DNA from: Acidaminobacter sp.
Lineage (GTDB): Bacteria; Bacillota_A; Clostridia; Peptostreptococcales; Acidaminobacteraceae
Direction of reading: 5' to 3'
DNA length: 48,191 nt
NCBI GenBank assembly: GCA_009881125.1
Contig: WXFH01000031.1
Coordinates: 1 to 48,191, forward strand
Part shown: positions 35,471-43,520 of the stretch, in pieces
Layout: each line of letters begins with the position of its first letter
Position numbering within the stretch: position 1 is the stretch's first letter
The notes under the pieces: generated by a model
Told to the model about the DNA's origin: nothing
Database searches by the model: none
The model's input: only the letters and a program-made list of their open reading frames with translations
Program-made: the position numbers and the translations under genes

Positions 35471-36151
35471 TTAAAACAGGATGGGATGCGCAGTATCCCC
35501 ACCAAGGCTTTGGAAGATTTCAGCGCCTTCCACTGCCTCATAATCTACCTCACAGGCCATCTCCATGACCTCTGGGTACTGGATGCCAAAGTCAAATCTG
35601 GCGTATTTCCCATTTTCACTGTACATGTAAAAAGAACGGTACTGCCCTGCTTTTTCGCCGCTCAGCGTAATGGGTACATGCACTGTGTGAAAGGCTTGGA
35701 GGAGCGTGCCATCGGATTTCAGGATCATCAGGGCGTCGCACTTTGACGTGGTGAAATTGGCGCCATAGAGCCAAACAAGGGTTTCAGCAGCGCCGTCCTC
35801 ATTGAGGTCAACCTTGACATGCTGGTAATAATTTTCTCCCAGCGAGGCCTCAATGGCAAAGACCTGGATGGCCATATCTTCAATGGCCTGGCTGGGTTCA
35901 GCCTCCGGTTTGAGTTCGGTAAGCCCAGACGCTTCAGAGATCTCCGCTTTCGCCGCTTCCGAAGGCGCTTCCACGGGTACTTCAGCCGCCTCTGTCTCTG
36001 CCACCCCACTCTGCCCGCAGCCCGCAAAGATCAGCCCGATGGTGACGATCAAAACAAGCAGCAATGGGAGGCGATGGTGGGGGTTGGGTGACCATCGGCT
36101 AAAATTAGCTTTTTGATTTTTTGCTTTAAAATCGACGTAATTTGGAATCAA
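35471..36151 (-). CDS. Predicted lipoprotein, VCBS/EF-hand-like repeat region
   Basis: A 226-residue predicted lipoprotein with a basic N-terminus, hydrophobic core and lipobox FAGC (cysteine near residue 45), followed by a Glu/Ala/Pro-rich linker. The mature part contains VDLNEDGAAETLVWLYG, a pattern seen in VCBS/integrin-like repeats that bind calcium. The start is TTG at 36151 with GGAG 9 nt upstream, overlapping the stop of the CorA-type gene by 4 nt (TTGA), so the two are translationally coupled. Function unknown. Confidence 0.75.
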   Translation of the reverse strand: MIPNYVDFKAKNQKANFSRWSPNPHHRLPLLLVLIVTIGLIFAGCGQSGVAETEAAEVPVEAPSEAAKAEISEASGLTELKPEAEPSQAIEDMAIQVFAIEASLGENYYQHVKVDLNEDGAAETLVWLYGANFTTSKCDALMILKSDGTLLQAFHTVHVPITLSGEKAGQYRSFYMYSENGKYARFDFGIQYPEVMEMACEVDYEAVEGAEIFQSLGGDTAHPILF

Positions 36152-37194
36152 AGCCAGGATCTCCTTTTAAAATAGCGAATCATATAGAGGGTCAGCGCGA
36201 TGGTAATCACCCAGAACAGCGGATAGGCGAAGGCCATCTTGAGCTCGGGCATGAACTCAAAGTTCATCCCATAGACGCCGGTCAGGAAGGTCAGGGGGAT
36301 AAAAATGGACGCGAAGACGGTCAACGTGGTCATGATTTCATTCAGTCTGTTGTCGTTCATGGTCAGCATAATTTCGATCAAGCTGGTGATGCCCTCGCGA
36401 AAATACAGGGCATAGTCCTCAATACTCCTAAGGTGCTCGTAGAGCTCGCGCATATAGACCGACTGGGATTCCTGGCGGTCCATCATCCGGTTTTCAAGGG
36501 CATCGTGGAGGTTATTGGCCGCGTTTCTGATGGTGAACAGCGTCTTCCTGAAGTAGTGCAGGTCGCTGAGGCGGTCGGTCATCCGCTTGGTCAGAATCAT
36601 GTCCTCCAGGAGCTCGTAGCGGGCTTCCATCTCCATCATGACATGATAATACTCATCAATGATGCTGTCCAGCAATAAATAGACAAAGTACTCCGGATCC
36701 ATGGTCTCATCCTCTTCGCGGTAACGCTTGAGCACGTGGTTCACCAAGGCGTCCGCGTTGTCGGTCATGGTCAGGATGGCTTCTTTGGTTTGAATCAGGG
36801 TCAGCTGGCCGGTTGAGAGGTGAATTTTGGCTTTCTTGAGGCGTTCCGGCAGGTCAGCTTCTTCCGCCGGGGCGGGCACATCGACACCGCTGAACTTAGG
36901 CTCATCCAGCATCAGCACCCGGGCGATAATCCCCTCGCTCTGGTGGTCAAAGAAATACTGGGAATGCTGGCCGCTTTCCACTTTATCCAGCAAAACATCC
37001 AGCTGCAATCCCAGCTGGGCCGCGATGGACGACCAATCATGCTCTGAAATCTGCCCGCGAACATCGATCCAATTGACATCATCCAGGGGCGCGTCTTCAG
37101 GAAGCAGGCGCCACTGGCCCTTATGATAGCCTCTGTAATAGACCTCGCCTTGATGCTCGGTTTCGTTGATAAAGCTGCGGTTGAGTTTTTCCAT
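36148..37194 (-). CDS. corA: CorA-family divalent cation transporter
   Basis: A 348-residue CorA-type magnesium (or cobalt/nickel/zinc) channel. It has a long soluble N-terminal and coiled helical region, then two C-terminal membrane helices with the signature GMN in GVYGMNFEFMPE and a basic tail (RYFKRRSWL). I prefer the ATG at 37194, with GAGGG 6 nt upstream; the ATG at 37200 abuts that site. Given the nearby cobalamin genes a cobalt role is possible but unsupported by sequence. It is coupled to the downstream lipoprotein gene. Confidence 0.92.
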   Translation of the reverse strand: MEKLNRSFINETEHQGEVYYRGYHKGQWRLLPEDAPLDDVNWIDVRGQISEHDWSSIAAQLGLQLDVLLDKVESGQHSQYFFDHQSEGIIARVLMLDEPKFSGVDVPAPAEEADLPERLKKAKIHLSTGQLTLIQTKEAILTMTDNADALVNHVLKRYREEDETMDPEYFVYLLLDSIIDEYYHVMMEMEARYELLEDMILTKRMTDRLSDLHYFRKTLFTIRNAANNLHDALENRMMDRQESQSVYMRELYEHLRSIEDYALYFREGITSLIEIMLTMNDNRLNEIMTTLTVFASIFIPLTFLTGVYGMNFEFMPELKMAFAYPLFWVITIALTLYMIRYFKRRSWL

Positions 37195-37228
37195 GGTCAT
37201 CCCTCATTTTAGGGTTATTTTCGTATAG

Positions 37229-37590
37229 GTGAGCAAGCGCTCCGACGCAGCAACAACGCTGTGCGAAGTTTTTCAGCCGCATCAGTAGGTCTTTTGCTAC
37301 ATTGTGAGTGAAGCGGCTCAAAAGCGAGCACTGCTAGGCGCAAGGAAGAGCGCGCAGCGATGCTTACTCACTGGTAAGTGAGCAAGCGCTCTGACGCGGC
37401 AACAACGCTGTGCGAAGCTTTTCAGCCGCTTCAGTAGGTCTTTAGCCACATTGTGAGTGATGCGGCTCAAAAGCGAGCACTGCTAGGCGCAAGGAAGAGC
37501 GCGCAGCGATGCTTACTCACTGGTAAGTGAGCAAGCGCTCTAACGCAGCAACAACGCAGGGCGAAGCTTTTCAGTCGCTTCAGTAGGCGC
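37229..37590. repeat. 149-bp tandem repeat, about 2.4 copies
   Basis: Units begin at 37229, 37378 and 37527 (GTGAGCAAGCGCT...) with a period of 149 and few differences. The third, partial unit runs into the last codons of the neighbouring lipoprotein gene, whose 3' end (GCTTCAGTAGG on the plus strand) is thus repeated. Each unit border can fold a hairpin (GCTTACTCACT with AAGTGAGCAAGC). Open frames across it are not conserved genes. Confidence 0.9.
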
Positions 37591-38566
37591 CCCAGTATCT
37601 GTACCCTTCGTGGCTTTTTAATAGCCCCCCATTGTCCCCGCGGAACCAATAAAGAACCTCACCTTCCGCGCCGCGCCAATAAAGCGCCAGCTCCGGTGTT
37701 GAGCCAAAATCCGCCAGCCACCCTACTATAAAGCTCTCAGGATGGACTTCACCGCCGTCATCCACGCGCCAGCTGTAAAGATCCAGCTCCTTGACGTAAT
37801 TTGCAGGGAAATAGGCGTACCAGAGGGCATCCTCTTGATCTCGCAGCACCAGCGTCAGCATAGCCTGATCCGCCTGGGGTTCGAACTGGGCCAGATAAAT
37901 CCCGGCGCCATTTTCCGCGTCATACAGATGCCAGAAGTGTTTCATGACCATCTTTTTTTCGGCTTCAATCTTTTTCAGAAGTGCCTGGTCCGTACTTGGC
38001 GTTCCCACCTTCGTCAGGTTGTGGAAGGTCCTTGCGGACACAAAGGGGGCCGTCATCAGGGTGACGCTGTCGTTTTCGGGTATCTTGCCTCCAGCAAGCC
38101 TATAAACCGCGCCGTAGCGCTGCTTGAAGTTTGAGGAGATGTCCATGACGGTATCGTTGGGACCCGGCGGTTGAATGCCCTCATACTTGATCTCCGTCAC
38201 TGCGCCACCTGGCAAAGATAGGTGGGTATAGCTTTCAGGATTAACGGTTTTCGGATCACTCAGCAGCAGCGCAAAAATCCCCTGCTCGTCGCCATAGCCA
38301 AACTGAGGATTGTCTTTTGGCTCGTGCACCGGCTGAGCTTCCGGCACTTCAGGAACTTCTTCCGCCGATGGTTCCTCAACCACCACCGGCGGCAAAGGCT
38401 CAACCGGTTCAGCAGGCGTCTCAGGTTTTTGGCAGCCCGTCACTGTCACAGCTAGTGCGATCAGCAGAATAAGTAAGGTTGGGATTAGTGGGCTCGAGGT
38501 TCGTCTCTTTCTAAGTCGACGGTTTTTATCCGTTGTAGGTCGGGCGGGGTTTTTTTGAACTTCCAT
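37580..38566 (-). CDS. Predicted lipoprotein of unknown function
   Basis: A 328-residue predicted lipoprotein: basic N-terminus (RRLRKRRT), hydrophobic core (about residues 28-43), lipobox VTGC (cysteine near 45) and a Pro/Glu/Val-rich linker to about residue 85. The mature domain ends LKSHEGYRYWGAY and is not recognised. GGAGGCGAGTCC precedes the ATG, and a good promoter lies at 38645-38673. Its stop codon is inside the 149-bp repeat, so the repeat may have arisen from, or altered, its 3' end. Confidence 0.78.
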   Translation of the reverse strand: MEVQKNPARPTTDKNRRLRKRRTSSPLIPTLLILLIALAVTVTGCQKPETPAEPVEPLPPVVVEEPSAEEVPEVPEAQPVHEPKDNPQFGYGDEQGIFALLLSDPKTVNPESYTHLSLPGGAVTEIKYEGIQPPGPNDTVMDISSNFKQRYGAVYRLAGGKIPENDSVTLMTAPFVSARTFHNLTKVGTPSTDQALLKKIEAEKKMVMKHFWHLYDAENGAGIYLAQFEPQADQAMLTLVLRDQEDALWYAYFPANYVKELDLYSWRVDDGGEVHPESFIVGWLADFGSTPELALYWRGAEGEVLYWFRGDNGGLLKSHEGYRYWGAY

Positions 38567-38644
38567 GGACTCGCCTCCTTATTTTTGCGGTGATTCTATT
38601 CCTGTTTGTTGAAGGTCAGAATCTGCTCATAATCACTTAGCACC

Positions 38645-38673
38645 ATTATACGCTGAGTTTGAGGCTGTGACAA
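38645..38673 (-). promoter_or_regulatory. Promoter of the lipoprotein gene
   Basis: TTGTCA (38673-38668), 17 nt, TATAAT (38650-38645) on the minus strand, about 80 nt before the start codon. Confidence 0.75.
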
Positions 38674-38731
38674 ATCTACTGAATTGAAGACCCGTTTTTG
38701 AAAAAAATCTTAAAGCATTTGAAAATACCCG

Positions 38732-38759
38732 TTGACAGATCCTGTGATCTTGGTAAAAT
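38732..38759 (+). promoter_or_regulatory. Promoter of tRNA-Ala
   Basis: A perfect TTGACA (38732-38737) is followed after 16 nt by TAAAAT (38754-38759), placing the start about 11 nt before the tRNA. Confidence 0.7.
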
Positions 38760-38776
38760 AAGTTTTAGGCAGACTT

Positions 38777-38851
38777 GGGGGTATAACTCAGCGGGAGAGT
38801 GTCACGCTGGCAGCGTGAAAGTCAGGGGTTCAAATCCCCTTACCTCCACCA
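38777..38851 (+). tRNA. tRNA-Ala (GGC)
   Basis: A complete cloverleaf with encoded CCA. The acceptor stem is GGGGGTA/TACCTCC (one G-T pair) with discriminator A. The anticodon loop CTGGCAG gives anticodon GGC (alanine). The T arm is AGGGG-TTCAAAT-CCCCT. Its own promoter and terminator make it a single-gene unit. It marks the border between the core chromosome and AT-rich accessory DNA. Confidence 0.95.
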
Positions 38852-38858
38852 CATCTGT

Positions 38859-38902
38859 AAACACCTATTGATAAAGAGCATTTATCAGTAGGTGTTTTTA
38901 TT
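38859..38902 (+). terminator. Terminator of tRNA-Ala
   Basis: A 16-bp stem (arms 38860-38875 and 38881-38896, one G-T/A-C irregularity) followed by TTTTTATTTT, starting 9 nt after the tRNA. Confidence 0.88.
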
Positions 38903-38918
38903 TTGCCCTCAACGCGTT

Positions 38919-38961
38919 GAAACAAGCGGTCTGCGGAGTTTTTCGCAAGAACGCTTGTTTC
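38919..38961. repeat. Imperfect inverted repeat
   Basis: Arms GAAACAAGCG and CGCTTGTTTC (10 bp) with an inner TGCG/CGCA pairing. No role is evident; it lies at the entry of the accessory region. Confidence 0.5.
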
Positions 38962-39010
38962 ACGTTTATTGCACTTTATTTCCATATATGGCCTTATACA
39001 CCTATTTTAG

Positions 39011-39111
39011 TGTAATTTACATAAAGTTTAATCGTTGAACATTTGAGCTGAAGGGTGCATTTTCCGATGAATCGTTGAACATTAGGACCAATCGTTGAAC
39101 ATTTGATTTTG
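39011..39111. repeat. Three AATCGTTGAACATT direct repeats, IS21-end-like
   Basis: Copies at 39030, 39070 and 39090 follow a TGTAATTTAC start. Spaced short repeats next to a TG terminus resemble an IS21-type element end. No transposase gene follows, so this would be an orphan end. The rest of 38962-39355 holds no gene I recognise. Confidence 0.55.
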
Positions 39112-39355
39112 GGCCGTTTCTGGCGAGTCGGTTCATTCTTCAAGAGGTTTTCTTAGCTTTTTATTCCATTAAATATAATTTGTGCCCTAATCATTTTCCG
39201 CCCCATTATTTTACATAAAATATTAGCCTATACATCATTTAAAATTAGCCTCATCAACTTACCTCATGTGTACTTTCTATTTTTGAGGTTATTGGGTGGC
39301 TTTTTTCATACTATATTTTGTCTTTTTTCTAATATTTCCCTCTTCATCTCTTGTG

Positions 39356-39730
39356 ACATTGCAGAAAAATATCGAAACCGTAATTTGTCACGAAAACAGT
39401 CATACTCTTGCCGCAATCGATAAACGGCTTACAGAACTTCAAGCAGAACTCTTGAAACTCGCCAGCTCAAAGGCTGACTACCAGAAGGTCGGCGATGAAA
39501 TCTATCGCCTGCATGAGGAGAAGCAAAAGGCTCAGGTCGAGAACCTCGGTCGAGATGAACTGCAAAAACGCATTGCCGACATGAGCGCATTTCTGCAGGA
39601 GCAGCCCACTGCCCTGACCGAATATGATGAGGCGCTTGTCTGTCCGGCGGCTGATTGAAAGATCACCGTCTATGAGGACAAATTCACCGTGAAATTTAAG
39701 TTAGGCGTTAAGTCAGAGATTGAAGTATAA
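39356..39730 (+). pseudogene. Remnant of a serine recombinase (DUF4368 C-terminal region)
   Basis: The frame from 39356 reads ...IETVI...TLAAIDKRLTELQ, then AELLKLASSKADYQKVGDEI and YRLHEEKQKAQVEN. This is the C-terminal part of large serine recombinases of Firmicutes mobile elements. It stops at 39658 after a frameshift; a further frameshift lies near 39665. The conserved tail (ITVYEDKFTVKFKLGV) is readable in another frame to the TAA at 39730. The catalytic N-terminus is absent. It is a dead fragment of a once-integrated element, beside tRNA-Ala. Confidence 0.85.
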
Positions 39731-39744
39731 TATCAGAATGTAAA

Positions 39745-39777
39745 CAACCCTGTACACTTAAATGGTTAGCAGGGTTG
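39745..39777. terminator. Possible bidirectional terminator
   Basis: Arms CAACCCTG and CAGGGTTG (8 bp) enclose 17 nt between the recombinase remnant and the GTPase gene. T-rich tracts follow on both sides but are short. Confidence 0.45.
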
Positions 39778-39788
39778 CTTAGTTTTAT

Positions 39789-41138
39789 CTAATTAACAGC
39801 GTATTCTACATTTTCCTTCTTTGACTTTTCAAATTTTTTTATTGCTTCCTCAAATGTCTTGCCATCGATGTAATAGGAAATTGCCGCCTTACCAATCGCT
39901 GAAGTTCCAGCTGCAGCTATTCCAGAGCTTACCGCCGATCCCGCTCCTGGCCATACTGCATTCAATAATTTAGAACCTTGCTGTGCGGCAAGCCTAAATA
40001 CATAACCTGCTCCGGCTATACCGCTCATACTTAGAATAAATTCTTTAGCTGCTTCAAGTGAAATGTCTCTGCCACTCAAGGATGCAATTAAAGATACTAA
40101 CACAGCTTGAATGATTAGGAGAACATAAATATCAGACACAGGAATAGGCGTCAGTGCGACAGTTGCGGATATTCCTGAAAATATTTTATTCAGTTGTCTA
40201 GACAATCTATTGACCACCTCATTAAGCCGTGAAGCCATCCTCAATCCCATCCGCGCCTCAGAATCAAGGATGGCTTCTTCCAATATATCAAGCAATTCCT
40301 CAATTCTATATCTGCCATCAAAGGCGATTTGTAAATTATCAATATCATATTTAGGGAGGTTCTCTATACTTTCAACACAAACTTCCATTCCATCTGGGGT
40401 CTGCCAGTCTATCAATGAAGAAACCGCAACGATGTTGTCTATCTTTAAACCATTTTTCACAATTATACCTTTATAGTATTGAACAACTTCGTTTATCTTA
40501 CTTATCTTGTTCTCAGGATATTCTGATGGGTTTTTAAAGCGCGTTGGTGCCATTTCATCGCACTTATTTACTACTACTACAATTGGGAGTCTCATTTTAT
40601 TAATATCTGCATATGTTTTCGAAAGTTTTTTAAGAAATTCAACATCTGAATTCACATCATCTCGATGGGTGCAATTTAACATCATAATTGCTACATCTGG
40701 TGAAAACTCATTGATTTGGTTAATTAGCATTTCTTCAGCAGAAACTGAATCATCTATACTTTCAGATTCAGCAATTCCTCTAGTGTCAAGAATCTCCATT
40801 AAAACTCTTTCATTATCTTTGCATTCATATATTTGGGCATTTTCTGTGCAGCTTTTTATATCACTTACTTTAGCGACATATGCTTCACATAAAGCATTAA
40901 TCAAACTGCTTTTTCCTACTCCGGTTCTACCAATCAAGAAAATTCTTGGAGGTCTATGAGCATCTATACCCTCCATTAACGCCTTTAGTTCCTTGTCACC
41001 AAGAATTGAATCCTTGAGCATTACCCTCGTCTTTTCAGGAATTGCGTCTGGTAATTTTTCAATCATTTCACCTACCTTGATGTAGAACTTCTTCATGTTC
41101 TGTAAGCGTTGCTCAATTTTCATTTTGTCATCCATCAT
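39789..41138 (-). CDS. GTPase with C-terminal hydrophobic (DUF697-like) region
   Basis: A 449-residue TRAFAC-class GTPase. G1 is GRTGVGKSS (70-78), G3 is DTRG (118-121) and G4 is NKCD (191-194), with a short helical N-terminal extension. After residue 290 come helical segments and hydrophobic stretches (ATVALTPIPVSDIYVLLIIQ and the GIAGAGYVF/AGSAVSSGIAAAG region), which resemble the DUF697/YcjF-type membrane-associating module. It probably acts at the membrane. Its base composition is AT-rich like the rest of the accessory region. The role is unknown; some related GTPases lie in defence or stress loci. Confidence 0.8.
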   Translation of the reverse strand: MMDDKMKIEQRLQNMKKFYIKVGEMIEKLPDAIPEKTRVMLKDSILGDKELKALMEGIDAHRPPRIFLIGRTGVGKSSLINALCEAYVAKVSDIKSCTENAQIYECKDNERVLMEILDTRGIAESESIDDSVSAEEMLINQINEFSPDVAIMMLNCTHRDDVNSDVEFLKKLSKTYADINKMRLPIVVVVNKCDEMAPTRFKNPSEYPENKISKINEVVQYYKGIIVKNGLKIDNIVAVSSLIDWQTPDGMEVCVESIENLPKYDIDNLQIAFDGRYRIEELLDILEEAILDSEARMGLRMASRLNEVVNRLSRQLNKIFSGISATVALTPIPVSDIYVLLIIQAVLVSLIASLSGRDISLEAAKEFILSMSGIAGAGYVFRLAAQQGSKLLNAVWPGAGSAVSSGIAAAGTSAIGKAAISYYIDGKTFEEAIKKFEKSKKENVEYAVN

Positions 41139-41280
41139 ACTTTCGTTCCCCCTCCTATGAATTTATCTGACACAAACCATATGCCATAAAAGCACATGTA
41201 AATTTCACGAATTATCCCTAACTACAATTTTATAGTTGAAAATCTATCATGGCCACATAAAGTCGTTAAATTTGAAAAAC

Positions 41281-41355
41281 ATCTAAATTGACCACTGCAA
41301 GCCCAAGTTATCTAAATCGACCACACGCAACCGCATGTTATCTAAATCGCTCTGT
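41281..41355. repeat. Three ATCTAAATYG(ACCAC) direct repeats, IS21-end-like
   Basis: Copies at 41281, 41310 and 41340 (29-30 nt spacing; the first two continue with ACCAC). Same style as the other arrays but a different sequence, again without a transposase. The remaining parts of 41139-41684 hold no gene I can support. Confidence 0.6.
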
Positions 41356-41684
41356 CACGTTCAAAACCATGCCTTTGGACTTGTTCCCATGAACAGATAT
41401 TTTCACGTTTTCATCACTTCAAATTTTCACTTTCAAACCCCGGAAAGCCTTTATTTCAAGGCTTTTCTACACACTTACTTATCTACTCTTGACATCATGT
41501 AAAGGGTAAAATTTGCCCAAATAATATCTTGCTCCAATATTTTGTACCATACTTTAGAGGAAACAGGCCAACCATTTTTTTATGTCTTTAGGTTGTACGT
41601 GGACATAGAACTACATTAGAATACTTCAGTTTTGAGTAGAGAATATTAACACTCTCTTGTACTACCCCTTTTTCGAATTACTAG

Positions 41685-43067
41685 TTAATTTCTGATTTTT
41701 CTATTGTACCTACAATCAGGATAATTACTACATCCCATAAATCTGCCATATGGTCCACTACGCTCACGTAATTGGCCTCCACACTCTGGACAGGTATTAG
41801 CATCATACTTGCTTCTCGCACTTACAACTGTTTCTTCTAACTTTAGCTTCACATCTGGATTATTTGCTGAGCATTCCTTGCAAGTTCCTAAATTAACGTG
41901 CCCAACTCCACCATAAGAGTTGAATTCATTATCTTTAGCAATTTTTCCACAGAATTCACATTTAATATAGCGATTCCCTTCAGCATCTTTGACCTGCGTT
42001 TCTTGTTGTGTGAAGTTCGATTCAAGGTTACTCCAGAAATCTTGTTCGCGCCTTCGTTTTTCTTCCTGGTGCTGTTCTTCTTCTAATCTGCGTTTCTCCT
42101 CGAGTTCAGCTCTACTTTTGGCAGCTACTTCAGCTTGGCGGATGCGTTCTTTTTCTGCCTCTTCCTGCTGTTTTATACGTTCTTCACGTTTACGCACTTC
42201 TTCCTCAAGAAGCCTTTTCAAATTCTCAGCACGTTGTTTTTCTTCCTCAGCACGTCGAATTTTCTCAATCTCAATGTTATGGTTGAACTGTTCTTCAGCC
42301 TCAACCTTCATTATTTCGAGAGAATTGCCGGCATACATTACCTTCCCATCATCATCTATGAAAAAATCACTTAACCGGCCATCTGCAAATGACTCCTCCT
42401 GCCATAATCCATCAATATTCTTTGCGTAGAATACCGCTTCCATTTTAGCTGAAATATAATCAGCCTCATCAACATTTAGAAGTAAACAATAACCTTGTTT
42501 GTTCTGGACCTTCATTAGCCCTTCCGGATACTGACCATCACTTCCACCATTCATGCAATCAACCACATATATAATATGAATACCTTGGCTATTATTTTCC
42601 AACAGCTCCATTTTCTCATCAGAAAGATTTACTCTATCATGACAGTAGCTCAACGCAATCTTCTTTTCTCTAGAAAGAAATGAGAACTCATATTTTCTAT
42701 TAATATCATCGACAGCCTGAATCGGAACACGCGACTCTACGTCAGTAACCTTTAGCTTATCATCTAACCAACACTTAAGAACAATTTTGGAATCTACAGA
42801 TAACTTTCCTTCTGAAATCACATTGCAATCCTGGTTGTAGGCACAATCCTTTAATCTAAAATGCTGCTCACGAAGGTTCTTATCTCCTGCAACTAATATC
42901 AGATTAGAGCCACATCCACATGGACAAAACAACTCATTGTTCTGGCTCTTCGCTCTCAGTTCTTTTAACTTCTCTGGAATATTAATCTGTTGGCCGTTGA
43001 TGACCGTATAGATTGTTTCAATTCCGATATACTTTCCATTACTAAGTGCTACTGTTCTTTGTGCCAT
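41685..43067 (-). CDS. CoiA-like zinc-finger and coiled-coil protein
   Basis: A 460-residue multi-domain protein. The N-terminal part has a cysteine cluster (CPCGCGSNLILVAG, followed by QHFRL) as in competence CoiA-like proteins, and a nuclease-like middle part is possible but no clear catalytic motif stands out. A long charged coiled coil follows (about residues 255-350, rich in E/R/K/Q). The C-terminus has a CxxC..CxxC zinc finger and a topoisomerase-I-type zinc finger (CPECGGQLRERSGPYGRFMG and CSNYPDC), which usually binds single-stranded DNA. Start: ATG 43067 (AAAGGGG upstream) or GTG 43112. It could be a DNA-binding accessory or defence protein; this is inference. Confidence 0.72.
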   Translation of the reverse strand: MAQRTVALSNGKYIGIETIYTVINGQQINIPEKLKELRAKSQNNELFCPCGCGSNLILVAGDKNLREQHFRLKDCAYNQDCNVISEGKLSVDSKIVLKCWLDDKLKVTDVESRVPIQAVDDINRKYEFSFLSREKKIALSYCHDRVNLSDEKMELLENNSQGIHIIYVVDCMNGGSDGQYPEGLMKVQNKQGYCLLLNVDEADYISAKMEAVFYAKNIDGLWQEESFADGRLSDFFIDDDGKVMYAGNSLEIMKVEAEEQFNHNIEIEKIRRAEEEKQRAENLKRLLEEEVRKREERIKQQEEAEKERIRQAEVAAKSRAELEEKRRLEEEQHQEEKRRREQDFWSNLESNFTQQETQVKDAEGNRYIKCEFCGKIAKDNEFNSYGGVGHVNLGTCKECSANNPDVKLKLEETVVSARSKYDANTCPECGGQLRERSGPYGRFMGCSNYPDCRYNRKIRN

Positions 43068-43112
43068 ATAGTCATGATCCCCTTTAATGCTTCCTAAATA
43101 TTTCACTGGCAC

Positions 43113-43520
43113 TTCTATGATCCAATCAGAATTGAAAACGTATGTTCTTAATACGGGTATCCATTCTTCATTCTCTGTGCGAAATCATAGGATGTGCACT
43201 TATACAAATGAACCATGTTTTTCAATCGATGATAATAATAACGGTCTATCATTGTTTGCAGACTCTTCATACCATTGCGAGTAAAGGTTGGATCACCAAC
43301 ACAAAAGTTGGTTTGCTATTCTTTTTCCACAACTTGTTATTTTTCATTGGTTGGAACACCTTTATATGTATTATAATTTCAATCAATATTCTTACATTTT
43401 CCAACCTCAGTGTTTACATACAATCGGTAAAGCAACATGTGAAATCTTAAATCATTACAATGACATAAAGACAAGAAACTTAAAACTTTAAACTGCTATG
43501 CAAAATATCTATAAAACAAC
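43113..43520. other. Spacer between CoiA-like gene and the mcr operon
   Basis: About 400 AT-rich nt. It contains a TATAAT (43375-43370, minus strand) without a good -35, and an inverted repeat CCAAC-ACAAAA-GTTGG. A 102-codon plus-strand frame here has no ribosome binding site or recognisable domain. I take it as the leader of the CoiA-like gene. Confidence 0.4.

Noticed and set aside
37121..37649. Two 60-66 codon minus-strand frames in the 149-bp repeats
   Set aside because: They are products of the repeat itself, overlap corA and the lipoprotein gene, and lack their own start signals.
43142..43450. 102-codon plus-strand hydrophobic open frame
   Set aside because: It has no ribosome binding site or family resemblance, and AT-rich spacers readily give such frames.
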